From Arcticibacterium sp051269965 (GTDB taxonomy: Bacteria > Bacteroidota > Bacteroidia > Cytophagales > Spirosomataceae), in the NCBI GenBank assembly GCA_051269965.1, contig JBNMFK010000023.1, positions 1 to 20,761 of the forward strand: 20,761 bases of DNA, written 5' to 3'. The translations under genes were made by a program, and so were the position numbers. The notes beneath the pieces were generated by a model, which was not told the DNA's origin, did not search any database, and worked only from the letters and a program-made list of their open reading frames with translations. This document shows positions 14,258 to 20,761 of this stretch, piece after piece (positions within the stretch are counted from its first letter, which is position 1; each line of letters starts with the position of its first letter).

Positions 14258-14752
14258 ATGGAATTATTAACTCCTAGTATTGGTCTAATTGCATGGCAAT
14301 TAGTTATTTTTTTATCGTTATTTTTTGTTCTTAAGAAATTTGCGTGGAAGGGGATTTTATCCGCTTTAGGTGAGAGAGAAGAGGAGATTAGTTCTGCCTT
14401 GAAAATGGCAGAAGAAACACGTGCCGAAATGGCCAAGCTTAAAGCTGACAACGAGAAGTTGTTGGGTGAAGCGAGGGCAGAAAGAGATCTAATGCTTAAA
14501 GAAGCAAAAGAAACTACTAACATGATGATTTCTGATGCTAAAGTAAAGGCAAGCAGCGAAGCTAATAAGATTATGTCCGACGCTCGTGAAGCCTTGGCTC
14601 AGGACCGTACAGCCATGGTAGCTGATTTAAAGAGTGAGGTTGCTTCGCTCTCTATTGAGATAGCAGAGAAGTTAATTAAGAGGGAACTGACATCAAAAAG
14701 TGCTCATTCAAAGTTGGTAACTGAATTAATTAGCGAAGCGAACTTAAACTAG
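14258..14752 (+). CDS. atpF: F0F1 ATP synthase subunit b
   Basis: The 164-residue peripheral-stalk subunit has a single N-terminal transmembrane segment (about 8-26, IGLIAWQLVIFLSLFFVL). A long charged helical coiled coil fills the rest (about 38-150, rich in Glu, Lys and Ala; for example REEEISSALKMAEETRAEM). As a dimer it connects the F0 sector to F1 through the delta subunit. Length matches the family. It follows the hairpin after atpE and is separated from atpH by 108 nt. Confidence 0.96.
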   Translation: MELLTPSIGLIAWQLVIFLSLFFVLKKFAWKGILSALGEREEEISSALKMAEETRAEMAKLKADNEKLLGEARAERDLMLKEAKETTNMMISDAKVKASSEANKIMSDAREALAQDRTAMVADLKSEVASLSIEIAEKLIKRELTSKSAHSKLVTELISEANLN

Positions 14753-14860
14753 TCTTCACTCGTTTAATAATGCCTTTGAAAGAAAAACCAAATTAATCAA
14801 TAATCAAATCGGGCTCGCTAATTTATTGCGTATTTAGCTAGCAAGGAAAATGAATCAACA

Positions 14861-15400
14861 ATGTCTGACGGAGTAGGAATAATAGCTTATAGATATGCCA
14901 AAGCCTTAATTGATTTGGCGATTGAGCAAAAGGTGGTTGAAGATGTCAACAATGACATGTCGCTGTTTGAAAAAGTATGTAATGAGAACACGGAATTTCA
15001 GTCGGTTATGGCTAATCCTATCATTCGGCATGAGAAGAAGAAGTCGATTTTGAAAAAGATTTTCGAAAAGAATGTTCACTCTGTGACTTTTTCAATTTTT
15101 GATGTGTTAACTAGGAAGAATAGAGAGAATCTGATTTATCCGATTGCTAAAGAGTTTCAGAAACTATACGTTGACCTTAATAAAATTGAGCTAGCTATCG
15201 TTACTACTGTAGAACCGATTGACGAAACCCAAAGAGCAGAGTTTATAAAAATTGTGAAAGACGCAAGTGGAAAAACGGTGCGTTTGGAAGAAAAGATAGA
15301 TAGAGAATTAATTGGAGGATATATATTAAGAGTTGGAGACACTCAAATAGACACCTCTGTAAGGAAAAAAATAAATAACTTAAAACTAGAACTAGTTTAA
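14861..15400 (+). CDS. atpH: F0F1 ATP synthase subunit delta (OSCP)
   Basis: The 179-residue subunit caps the F1 sector and joins it to the b stalk. The N-terminal RYAKAL motif (11-16) begins the helical domain, and the C-terminal OSCP signature is IGGYILRVGDTQIDTSVRK (151-169). The start is ATG 14861; a nearby ATG at 14850 is out of frame and reaches a stop quickly. A strong terminator follows within 45 nt, so this is the last gene of the operon here; atpA and atpG do not follow. Confidence 0.96.
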   Translation: MSDGVGIIAYRYAKALIDLAIEQKVVEDVNNDMSLFEKVCNENTEFQSVMANPIIRHEKKKSILKKIFEKNVHSVTFSIFDVLTRKNRENLIYPIAKEFQKLYVDLNKIELAIVTTVEPIDETQRAEFIKIVKDASGKTVRLEEKIDRELIGGYILRVGDTQIDTSVRKKINNLKLELV

Positions 15401-15442
15401 GTTTTTAAGATTTAGTTTTCATGGCTATAAAGTTGAGAATGG

Positions 15443-15465
15443 CCCTGGTTTTACCGGGGTTTTTT
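15443..15465 (+). terminator. Intrinsic terminator after atpH
   Basis: CCCTGGT (15443-15449) pairs with ACCGGGG (15453-15459) over 7 bp including one T-G wobble, with a TTT loop. Six T residues (15460-15465) follow and then a further T-rich run. It lies 42 nt after the atpH stop. Confidence 0.85.
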
Positions 15466-15553
15466 CCTTTTTTAGGGGGTGTAGGAAGATTGATTTAGGT
15501 TCTGCGAGCTTCTTTAGTTTGTATGATAGCTATTGTTTGAATCGGTGAAATTC

Positions 15554-15578
15554 TCCAAGTATCTCTTTAATACTTGGA
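15554..15578. repeat. Perfect 9-bp hairpin in the post-atpH region
   Basis: TCCAAGTAT (15554-15562) and ATACTTGGA (15570-15578) are perfect arms around a 7-nt loop. A T-rich stretch (TGTTTTTATT) begins about 6 nt later, which could make it a weak plus-strand terminator of a lost gene or small RNA. No upstream gene in the right orientation is evident. Confidence 0.45.
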
Positions 15579-15732
15579 AGCTTCTGTTTTTATTCCCAAG
15601 ATAAGTTGGCCTTATTTTTTTACTAAATTGAATATGGTTATTGCCTCTAGCTTTTGCTATGAGTAATAGTCGTTCAAAAGATAGCCCTCATTTTCATGAT
15701 AAAAAGTAAAATGGAGGCGACAAGTGGTTTGT

Positions 15733-15930
15733 TTAGTAATCCATTATTAAGGGATAGTTCAACTTGGTCAAAACGAGGCGTTGTTTATACTTTCCTAGTC
15801 CTCTTGTTTCAGCTACTTGTAATTCAGTTCGTTTAGCTTTCAATGAGAAAATATATTGTTCTAAATATCTATATCCTTGAAAGGGTATTAATAAGAGGGG
15901 AAATAACGCAGTTAAGCCAAATGCTACCAT
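15733..15930 (-). CDS. Possible small membrane protein or gene remnant
   Basis: This is a 65-codon reading frame starting at ATG 15928-15930, directly after an in-frame TAG. The product has one hydrophobic N-terminal segment (VAFGLTALFPLLLIPF) followed by a charged, Lys/Arg-rich tail. I recognise no family. No good -7 box is seen upstream. It could be a genuine single-pass small protein, the remnant of a larger gene, or chance in AT-rich DNA. Confidence 0.2.
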   Translation of the reverse strand: MVAFGLTALFPLLLIPFQGYRYLEQYIFSLKAKRTELQVAETRGLGKYKQRLVLTKLNYPLIMDY

Positions 15931-16084
15931 CTAATCAAGAAAATGCGAGATTTCGACTTTTAGAACAATGTAGAAAATGCTGAAAAAGTAAATTCAGGAT
16001 GAAGCTTTTTAGCTACTCCAAGAATACAATATTTTTCTTTCGAATTTCTATTTTAGGTTCAATTATGAGTGTTGGGCCAGACAA

Positions 16085-18607
16085 TCACCTCCTCAAAGCA
16101 ATTCCAAATCGTCTATATGCTGAAAAAGCGACACCTATAATAAATAAGAGTATTCCCAACCAAAGGAGATTAATAAATGGTTTTTCTATCGCTTTGAGAA
16201 CAATGTATTCTCTTTCGCTTCGGGCAATAGAGAATGTGAAATTTCCAGAAGCCGGGTCTATTTCAGTCAATTGAATTCTCACACCAAGTTCATTACTTGT
16301 GACGGGTTTACTCCAGACCTCATTATTCTTTATGACGAAGTTAGGGCGGAGTAGTTTCTCGCCATCTCTTTCTAGAATACGTAGTTGGGCTTGAGCAGCG
16401 GCATCTCCAGGCTTTAATTGCATGCCATCTACCTCCCTTATTCCAATTACATCATCAAGTATCGCTACATAGTCATTTAAAAAGAAGGTGTCTTTTAGGG
16501 CTACTTTGTAATCCATTGGACTGGACCATTCTTTCTCTGATTCATTTTGAACGTAGTTTACGTGTGAATAGATGTCCTTATTCCAGAAACGTTTAATGTC
16601 TGGAGAGGCTACGTTACCCATTTTCTCATTGATTTGATATCTAGGATAGAGATTGAACGTTTCCCCTTCCTTGAGCTCATAAGCGATTTGGTAGTACGTA
16701 TTCTCTGCTTCATATTCTACGGTATCTGAGCGGGACCTAAGCGTATCTGAGCCATCCACGATATCCGCTTTTGCAATTCCTTTATATCCTGAGCCAATCA
16801 CAGGCTGAATGAAACGCTTCTCTATGAATCCTGGTACTTCTCTCACATCCAGAAATTGACCTTTATAGGTAAGAGAGAAGTCGGGTAACTGGTAAGGTCT
16901 GTTTAGCCAAAGCAAAACATTTTCACGACTTTCCTTTTCGGAATCAGAGAACAGCTCTGTACTCGTGGTATTAATAGAAACCGTTTTTTCGTATGCGGAA
17001 GAAAACATAATTCCTAAAAGCATTAAAGCAATACCAATATGACTTATAGCTCCACCAGCCACTTTGACTTTTCCTTTAAACAAATCAAGTAAAATGGTAG
17101 CATTACAAACGATTGAAAACGTAGTTCCTAGAATAAGAATGATGTATTTCCAGTCGTTAACACCAGTACCTATGATTATCAAAATCGATAAAAACATGGC
17201 AAGTATAAGCGGGTTGATTAATTCTTTAAAACTTTCCGTTTTAATTTTTCTCCACCAAAAATATTGGGCTATGCCCATTAATGTTACCGCTGCAATGAAT
17301 AGCCACATTTGAAACGCGGTATAATGGGCTATTTGGTCAGAGGGAAGGGCCATGTTCAGATCAAAGCCAATGGCTTCAGCCAAACTATTATAAACTGGAA
17401 TAGATGTAGTGATGATAACTTGAAAAGCTGCTAGGCTAAGCGTTAAAATACCCATGAAAAGCCAAAACTCTGAAGAATAGATAGAAGCTTCTTTGTCATC
17501 TTTTGGAAGTCTTTTCCAGCGTATTGCAGCCAATATCACAGCTCCAAATAAGAAGCTTAATAAGTAAAGCAGTAATTGGCCTGACAATCCTAAGTCTGTA
17601 AAGGAGTGAACCGAGGAATTGCCTAAAATGCCACTTCTAGTCAGGAATGTAGAATATAGAATAAGGATAAACTGAGCTATAATAAGAATGTAAGAGTACT
17701 TCAGTGCCGTTGTACTTTTTCTTGCGAATATGAGTGTGTGAAAAGCTGCTACAAGTACTATCCAAGGAACATAAACGGCATTTTCTACCGGGTCCCAGTT
17801 CCAATAGCCACCGAAATTCAAAGTTTCATAGGCCCAAATACCACCCATCATAATCCCCGTTCCTAACACCACAGAGGCCACTAAGGTCCAAGGCAATGCC
17901 AGACTTAGCCAACTTGTATAATCTTTTTTCCATAAGGAGGCCATTGCAAAAGCAAAGGGAACCATAGTAAGAGCAAAACCTAAGAAAAGAGTAGGAGGGT
18001 GGATAACCATCCAGTAATTCTGTAGGAGTGGATTTAAACCATTGCCATCTTTCGGAATAAAATTAGGGTCAATAGCCCAGATAGGAGCGTCTGGATTAGC
18101 CTGCTGAATGGTTAAGAAAGGATTACTACCCATTTTGTATTCAGAAAAGAATACCACCCCAAGTATCATTGAAGTAAGAAATAGCTGAATGCCAGACACT
18201 ATCATCATGCTGGGAGAGGCCAAGGCTTGATGCTTTTTGTTTAAAGTGAACTGAGTAATAAGAATTAATCCAACTATCGCATTCCAGAAAATCCATAGAA
18301 GGAAGCTACCTTCTTGATCTTGCCAGAAGCAAGAAATGGCATATCCCAAAGGAAGACTCCAAGATGTGTTGTCCCAAGCATAGTGATATTCAAAATAATG
18401 ATTGAAAATTATTGCAAAAAGGGACAGACAAACACCAACCACAAAAATGGCATGTCCTATAAAAATGATGTTCCCGTATTTTCTCCAAAAAGAGCTTTGT
18501 GCCGTTTCTCTGGAAGACTGCCAATAAGCATAGGTAGCTATCAGCGAACTGACAAAGGCGAGAATGGTAAGAAAATGTCCTAAATCTCCTAAATATGGTC
18601 TGAGCAT
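16085..18607 (-). CDS. ccmF: CcmF/CcsA-type cytochrome c haem lyase subunit
   Basis: The 840-residue polytopic inner-membrane protein belongs to the haem-handling WWD family and ligates haem to apocytochrome c on the periplasmic side. The WWD motif is at about 258-277 (NFGGYWNWDPVENA). The four conserved His of CcmF are visible: H203 (MVIHPPT), H290 (AAFHTL), H334 (SVHSF) and H523 (ISHIG). A large soluble periplasmic segment lies at about 540-810, before a last transmembrane helix (about 812-830). It is longer than the roughly 650-residue proteobacterial CcmF because of this region. No ccmA-E or ccmH genes flank it here. A -7 box at 18631-18638 gives a leader of about 17 nt. Confidence 0.93.
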   Translation of the reverse strand: MLRPYLGDLGHFLTILAFVSSLIATYAYWQSSRETAQSSFWRKYGNIIFIGHAIFVVGVCLSLFAIIFNHYFEYHYAWDNTSWSLPLGYAISCFWQDQEGSFLLWIFWNAIVGLILITQFTLNKKHQALASPSMMIVSGIQLFLTSMILGVVFFSEYKMGSNPFLTIQQANPDAPIWAIDPNFIPKDGNGLNPLLQNYWMVIHPPTLFLGFALTMVPFAFAMASLWKKDYTSWLSLALPWTLVASVVLGTGIMMGGIWAYETLNFGGYWNWDPVENAVYVPWIVLVAAFHTLIFARKSTTALKYSYILIIAQFILILYSTFLTRSGILGNSSVHSFTDLGLSGQLLLYLLSFLFGAVILAAIRWKRLPKDDKEASIYSSEFWLFMGILTLSLAAFQVIITTSIPVYNSLAEAIGFDLNMALPSDQIAHYTAFQMWLFIAAVTLMGIAQYFWWRKIKTESFKELINPLILAMFLSILIIIGTGVNDWKYIILILGTTFSIVCNATILLDLFKGKVKVAGGAISHIGIALMLLGIMFSSAYEKTVSINTTSTELFSDSEKESRENVLLWLNRPYQLPDFSLTYKGQFLDVREVPGFIEKRFIQPVIGSGYKGIAKADIVDGSDTLRSRSDTVEYEAENTYYQIAYELKEGETFNLYPRYQINEKMGNVASPDIKRFWNKDIYSHVNYVQNESEKEWSSPMDYKVALKDTFFLNDYVAILDDVIGIREVDGMQLKPGDAAAQAQLRILERDGEKLLRPNFVIKNNEVWSKPVTSNELGVRIQLTEIDPASGNFTFSIARSEREYIVLKAIEKPFINLLWLGILLFIIGVAFSAYRRFGIALRR

Positions 18608-18630
18608 TAAACTAACTACTTTATTTTAGT

Positions 18631-18638
18631 CAAATGTA
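18631..18638 (-). promoter_or_regulatory. ccmF: Bacteroidota -7 box for ccmF (TACATTTG)
   Basis: On the minus strand this reads TACATTTG, an exact TAnnTTTG match, 23 nt upstream of the ccmF start codon. Confidence 0.5.
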
Positions 18639-18739
18639 CCATTGAAATAACTAATTTGTGACGAATTTTCTCATTGTTTTGGGTATAATTCTAAATGAAA
18701 TATTATTGACATTCTGGAAAACGTAGAATTCAGATTGAA

Positions 18740-18770
18740 TTGTCTAATTTTATTCAATATTGTACGTTTT
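18740..18770 (+). promoter_or_regulatory. Promoter candidate for the thioredoxin-like gene
   Basis: TTG at 18740-18742 (-33) is followed after 20 nt by TACGTTTT at 18763-18770, which differs from TAnnTTTG only at the last base. The box ends 6 nt before the GTG start codon, so transcription would begin at or next to the start codon. Confidence 0.35.
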
Positions 18771-18776
18771 TGACTT

Positions 18777-20096
18777 GTGATAAAAACACTAGTGCTTGTT
18801 TTGATCGGTATCAGTTTTTTTGCTGAGGGGCAAGGTGTGCAATTTCCATTTAAAGATATGTCGACTGCCATGTCAGAAGCTAGAGTCTCTAAGAAACTTG
18901 TTTTTTTAGACGTTTATGCCGCTTGGTGTGGGCCATGCAGGGCAATGGAAACCTCCATATTTTCTAAACCTGAAGTAGGTAATTTTTTTAACGCCACTTT
19001 TTCAAATATAAAAGTAGATAGCGATGTAGCTGATGGACATTCCTTAGCTTTAAAATATGGGCTAAAAGAGTTTCCTACTTATTTATTTCTGAGTGCTGAC
19101 GGAGAAATTGTGCATAAAATAGTAGGGTTTCATTCGTCAAGAAGATTACTATCTGAAGCCGAAAAAGCCAATAGAAAGAGAGCCGATTTTATTTCAATAA
19201 AAAGGTTAGATGCTGAATTTGAGAATGGAAAAAGAGAGCCAGAATTCTTGTACAATTACCTTAAAAGGAAGAGTTTTGAAGAGGGTTCTCAACCATTTAT
19301 TTTGGATGAATATTTGGAGGTAGTACCCGAAAATGAAATAAAAACGGAGAAAGTATTAGTGCTTATTTCCGATAACGCCTCTTCTGTTTCTTCGAAGGGC
19401 TTTGATATCTTATCTGAGTCTCTCTCTAGGTTATTCAGTATGACGACTAGTCAACAGAAGGCTATTTTAAGAGGGATTTCAAATTCAAAAAAATGTACCT
19501 TCAAAACGGCTGTTAAAGAAAAAGACGATGAGCTTTTTAATAAGTTAATTGATGCTGTACATACCACAGCATACAGTAGGCAGGCGGCTTTTGCTGAAGA
19601 AAGACAGTTTAGGTATGATTATGCTAAGCTTACAAGAAATTTCAAGCATTTTAAAATTATAGCTCAGGAAGAAGCAAGTCAGATAATGACTAAATCACCA
19701 GAAAATTTCCAAGAACAAACAGCTATGGGCATACGGGAGTTTGAGAGAACGGCCGAAGAAAAGGGAATATCAGCATCGTCTAGTAGATATAAAATGGTGC
19801 TAGCGGATTTAGAAAACAGGGCAAGCAAGGCAGCGTCTTTTCAGCTTAATGATTTTGCTAGAGGTTATTTTGAAATGGCCATAGATGAAATAGATTTGAA
19901 AAATGCCATAAAGTGGTCTGCTTATTCAATAAAACTCGAAGGAAGTCCGGCTAATTGGGAAACTTATTCCTTTTTACTAAAGAAGGTGAATCGTAATAGG
20001 GACGCTAAAAAAGCTTTGAAACAAGCTATCAAAATAGCGAAAAGAGCAGGCTTGGAAACTAAAAGATTAAAAGGTATATATCTAAAAATAAAATGA
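18777..20096 (+). CDS. Secreted thioredoxin-fold protein with long helical C-terminal region
   Basis: The 439-residue protein starts at GTG 18777, the only start that keeps a whole signal peptide (VIKTLVLVLIGISFFAEGQG, first residue read as Met). The thioredoxin domain covers about 24-135. It has the redox motif WCGPC at 50-54, preceded by LVFLDVYAA, and the cis-proline P100 in KEFPTYLFL. The rest (about 140-439) is predicted helical and charged; the end, with ALKKAIKIAKRAG-like repeats of small and basic residues, resembles TPR helices. Proteins of this type act as periplasmic disulphide reductases. The gene is divergent from ccmF, and periplasmic thioredoxins reduce apocytochrome c cysteines in cytochrome maturation. 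A functional link is thus plausible but inferred. Confidence 0.88.
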   Translation: MIKTLVLVLIGISFFAEGQGVQFPFKDMSTAMSEARVSKKLVFLDVYAAWCGPCRAMETSIFSKPEVGNFFNATFSNIKVDSDVADGHSLALKYGLKEFPTYLFLSADGEIVHKIVGFHSSRRLLSEAEKANRKRADFISIKRLDAEFENGKREPEFLYNYLKRKSFEEGSQPFILDEYLEVVPENEIKTEKVLVLISDNASSVSSKGFDILSESLSRLFSMTTSQQKAILRGISNSKKCTFKTAVKEKDDELFNKLIDAVHTTAYSRQAAFAEERQFRYDYAKLTRNFKHFKIIAQEEASQIMTKSPENFQEQTAMGIREFERTAEEKGISASSSRYKMVLADLENRASKAASFQLNDFARGYFEMAIDEIDLKNAIKWSAYSIKLEGSPANWETYSFLLKKVNRNRDAKKALKQAIKIAKRAGLETKRLKGIYLKIK

Positions 20097-20119
20097 AATA
20101 TCGCATTTTATTCTATGTC

Positions 20120-20156
20120 TTAGGCCCTTTTTTATCTAAAAGGTGTTTCTGCCTAA
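20120..20156. repeat. Nested inverted repeats downstream of the thioredoxin-like gene
   Basis: TTAGGC (20120-20125) pairs with GCCTAA (20151-20156), and inside it CCTTTT (20126-20131) pairs with AAAAGG (20138-20143) around a 6-nt loop. The inner stem abuts the left outer arm. It may end the thioredoxin-like transcript, though no T-run follows the outer arm. Confidence 0.45.
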
Positions 20157-20159
20157 ATT

Positions 20160-20568
20160 AGTCAAGTTCAAAATAAAGACATGAGATCTGCGTCAAAAGT
20201 GCCTAAAGTCATCGGTAAAGCTGATTTCAATTTAGAGGGGAATGGCAGTTTTGAAAGTATCAAAAGCTGATTATCTGAGAATAGAATCATTTTATGGATG
20301 TGTAGGCCGACTGGTGTCGGCCATACCAACTTTTGGAAGCTAATGTCTTCAACCAAAATAGTATTGACAATAAGTTCGATAGCCGTATTATAAATTACAA
20401 AGTGGATGTGGAAGGCCGTTATGCTTATAATCTGGCCTGTACATTTAAGGTTACCCTGCATACTTATTTTTAGAACCCAATAGGAACGGTCTTTAAAGAT
20501 GCGAAGGTATGTACACGGTTAAGGGCGTGATAGAAGAAGCCGAGTTTGCTGAAAGTCTAAATAAATAA
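20160..20568 (+). pseudogene. Probable decayed gene with frameshifts and stops
   Basis: No intact frame runs through this stretch, but protein-like segments occur in successive plus-strand frames. The first, from 20160 (ATG 20181) to TGA 20268-20270, includes GKADFNLEGNGSFESIKS. The second, ending at the TAG near 20473, includes FDSRIINYKVDVEGRYAYN. The third ends with YTVKGVIEEAEFAESLNK at TAA 20566-20568. That last stop lies 1 nt before the stop of the convergent GroES-like gene, as expected of a real gene end. A perfect palindrome (20305-20322) sits where the frames break. I cannot name the family. Chance open stretches in AT-rich DNA are the alternative. Confidence 0.4.
20305..20322. repeat. 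Perfect GC-rich palindrome inside the decayed locus
   Basis: GGCCGAC (20305-20311) and GTCGGCC (20316-20322) are perfect 7-nt arms around TGGT. It is far more GC-rich than its surroundings and coincides with the disrupted part of the decayed gene. This is compatible with insertion of a short palindromic element. Confidence 0.55.
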
Positions 20569-20569
20569 G

Positions 20570-20761
20570 CTAGTATAAATCTTCTGAACGCTCTAGCATG
20601 AGAATAGAGCTTTGCGGTAAAATAACATACTTTTCTCCTTCGTATTGAATTTCAATAGCGTGTCTTTGTAAATAAATGGCCAAGTCACCCTCTTCGGCTT
20701 GTAGCGGCATATACTTGACCTTTTCTTGTGTATTTTTCCAAGGTTCATCTTCTGAAGAGCT
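20570..20761 (-). CDS. C-terminal part of a GroES-like co-chaperonin family protein (partial)
   Basis: The minus strand is open from the right edge to TAG at 20570-20572, giving the last 63 residues. The segment GDLAIYLQRHAIEIQYEGEK followed by YVILPQSSILMLERSEDLY matches the end of the GroES fold: a glycine/aspartate before a strand, an exposed ILE-type strand, then the final strand with a hydrophobic end. Bacteroidota carry such GroES-related proteins in addition to the groES partner of groEL. The ending (SILMLERSED) differs from ordinary GroES ends, so I infer the paralogue. The N-terminal half lies outside the window. Confidence 0.65.
   Translation of the reverse strand, partial: SSSEDEPWKNTQEKVKYMPLQAEEGDLAIYLQRHAIEIQYEGEKYVILPQSSILMLERSEDLY

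Larger units (their letters stand above)
15466..16084. other. Stretch of about 620 nt without a confident gene
   Basis: No recognisable coding sequence spans this stretch, which lies between the atpH terminator and the end of the convergent ccmF gene. It contains a perfect 9-bp hairpin (15554-15578) and a short minus-strand reading frame (15733-15930). Otherwise it is AT-rich sequence with stops in all frames. It may be the scar of a lost gene. I see no trace of atpA in it. Confidence 0.55.

Noticed and set aside
15950..16045. Short minus-strand stretch reading ILGVAKKLHPE, resembling a J-domain
   Set aside because: It is bounded by stops within about 35 codons, has no start and lacks the HPD motif in context.
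20168..20461. 97-codon minus-strand reading frame as a real gene
   Set aside because: Its product lacks recognisable motifs or a normal protein composition, and the opposite strand carries more protein-like segments, so it is probably a shadow of the decayed gene.
1..20761. Mobile elements, CRISPR, tRNA or rRNA
   Set aside because: I found no transposase-like product, regularly spaced repeats, tRNA cloverleaf or rRNA segment on either strand.

Overview
The window is AT-rich chromosomal DNA from a member of the Bacteroidota, most likely of the Cytophagales type. Four lines of evidence support this. One secreted protein ends in a type IX secretion (gliding-motility type B) C-terminal domain. 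Recognisable -7 boxes of the Bacteroidota form TAnnTTTG precede many of the genes. ATP synthase subunit a carries the long signal-peptide-bearing, His-rich N-terminus typical of this phylum. Recognisable Shine-Dalgarno sequences are scarce. The content is mainly housekeeping; I see no insertion sequence, phage, CRISPR array, tRNA or rRNA.

Layout. (1) 1-1942: the start of a lipoprotein gene (minus strand) diverges from a DtxR/MntR-type metal regulator, which is followed 2 nt later by an LptF/LptG-type lipopolysaccharide-export permease. (2) 2023-3222: argG with its own -7 box and a hairpin terminator. (3) 6265-3277, minus strand: a tight ribBA - mtgA - membrane dipeptidase (M19) cluster (riboflavin entry enzymes, peptidoglycan glycosyltransferase, dipeptidase) with gaps of 15 and 1 nt. 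(4) 6529-8661: a large secreted FnIII/PKD-like protein with a T9SS sorting domain. (5) 8721-10645: ybaB/ebfC - GT2 glycosyltransferase - coaE, closely packed or overlapping. (6) 12074-10632, minus strand: dnaA, whose 3' end overlaps that of coaE. (7) 12075-12402: a dnaA/atp divergent intergenic region with one perfect DnaA box and a substantial inverted repeat. (8) 12403-15400: an AtpI-like membrane protein, then atpB, atpE, atpF and atpH. A strong terminator follows atpH immediately, so atpA and atpG are not here. (9) 15466-16084: a stretch with no confident gene. (10) 18607-16085, minus strand: a CcmF/CcsA-type cytochrome c haem lyase subunit. (11) 18777-20096: a secreted thioredoxin-like protein with a long C-terminal region. 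(12) 20097-20761: inverted repeats, a probable decayed gene, and the C-terminal part of a GroES-like co-chaperonin on the minus strand.

Functionally the window joins envelope biogenesis (Lpt permease, MtgA, GT2, T9SS cargo), cofactor synthesis (riboflavin, CoA), replication initiation (DnaA) and energy conversion (F0 sector and stalk, cytochrome c maturation). I find no clear novel multi-gene system. The points most worth a second look are the shortened atp operon with hairpins after atpE and atpH, the dnaA/atp intergenic region, and the decayed locus containing a perfect palindrome near the right end.
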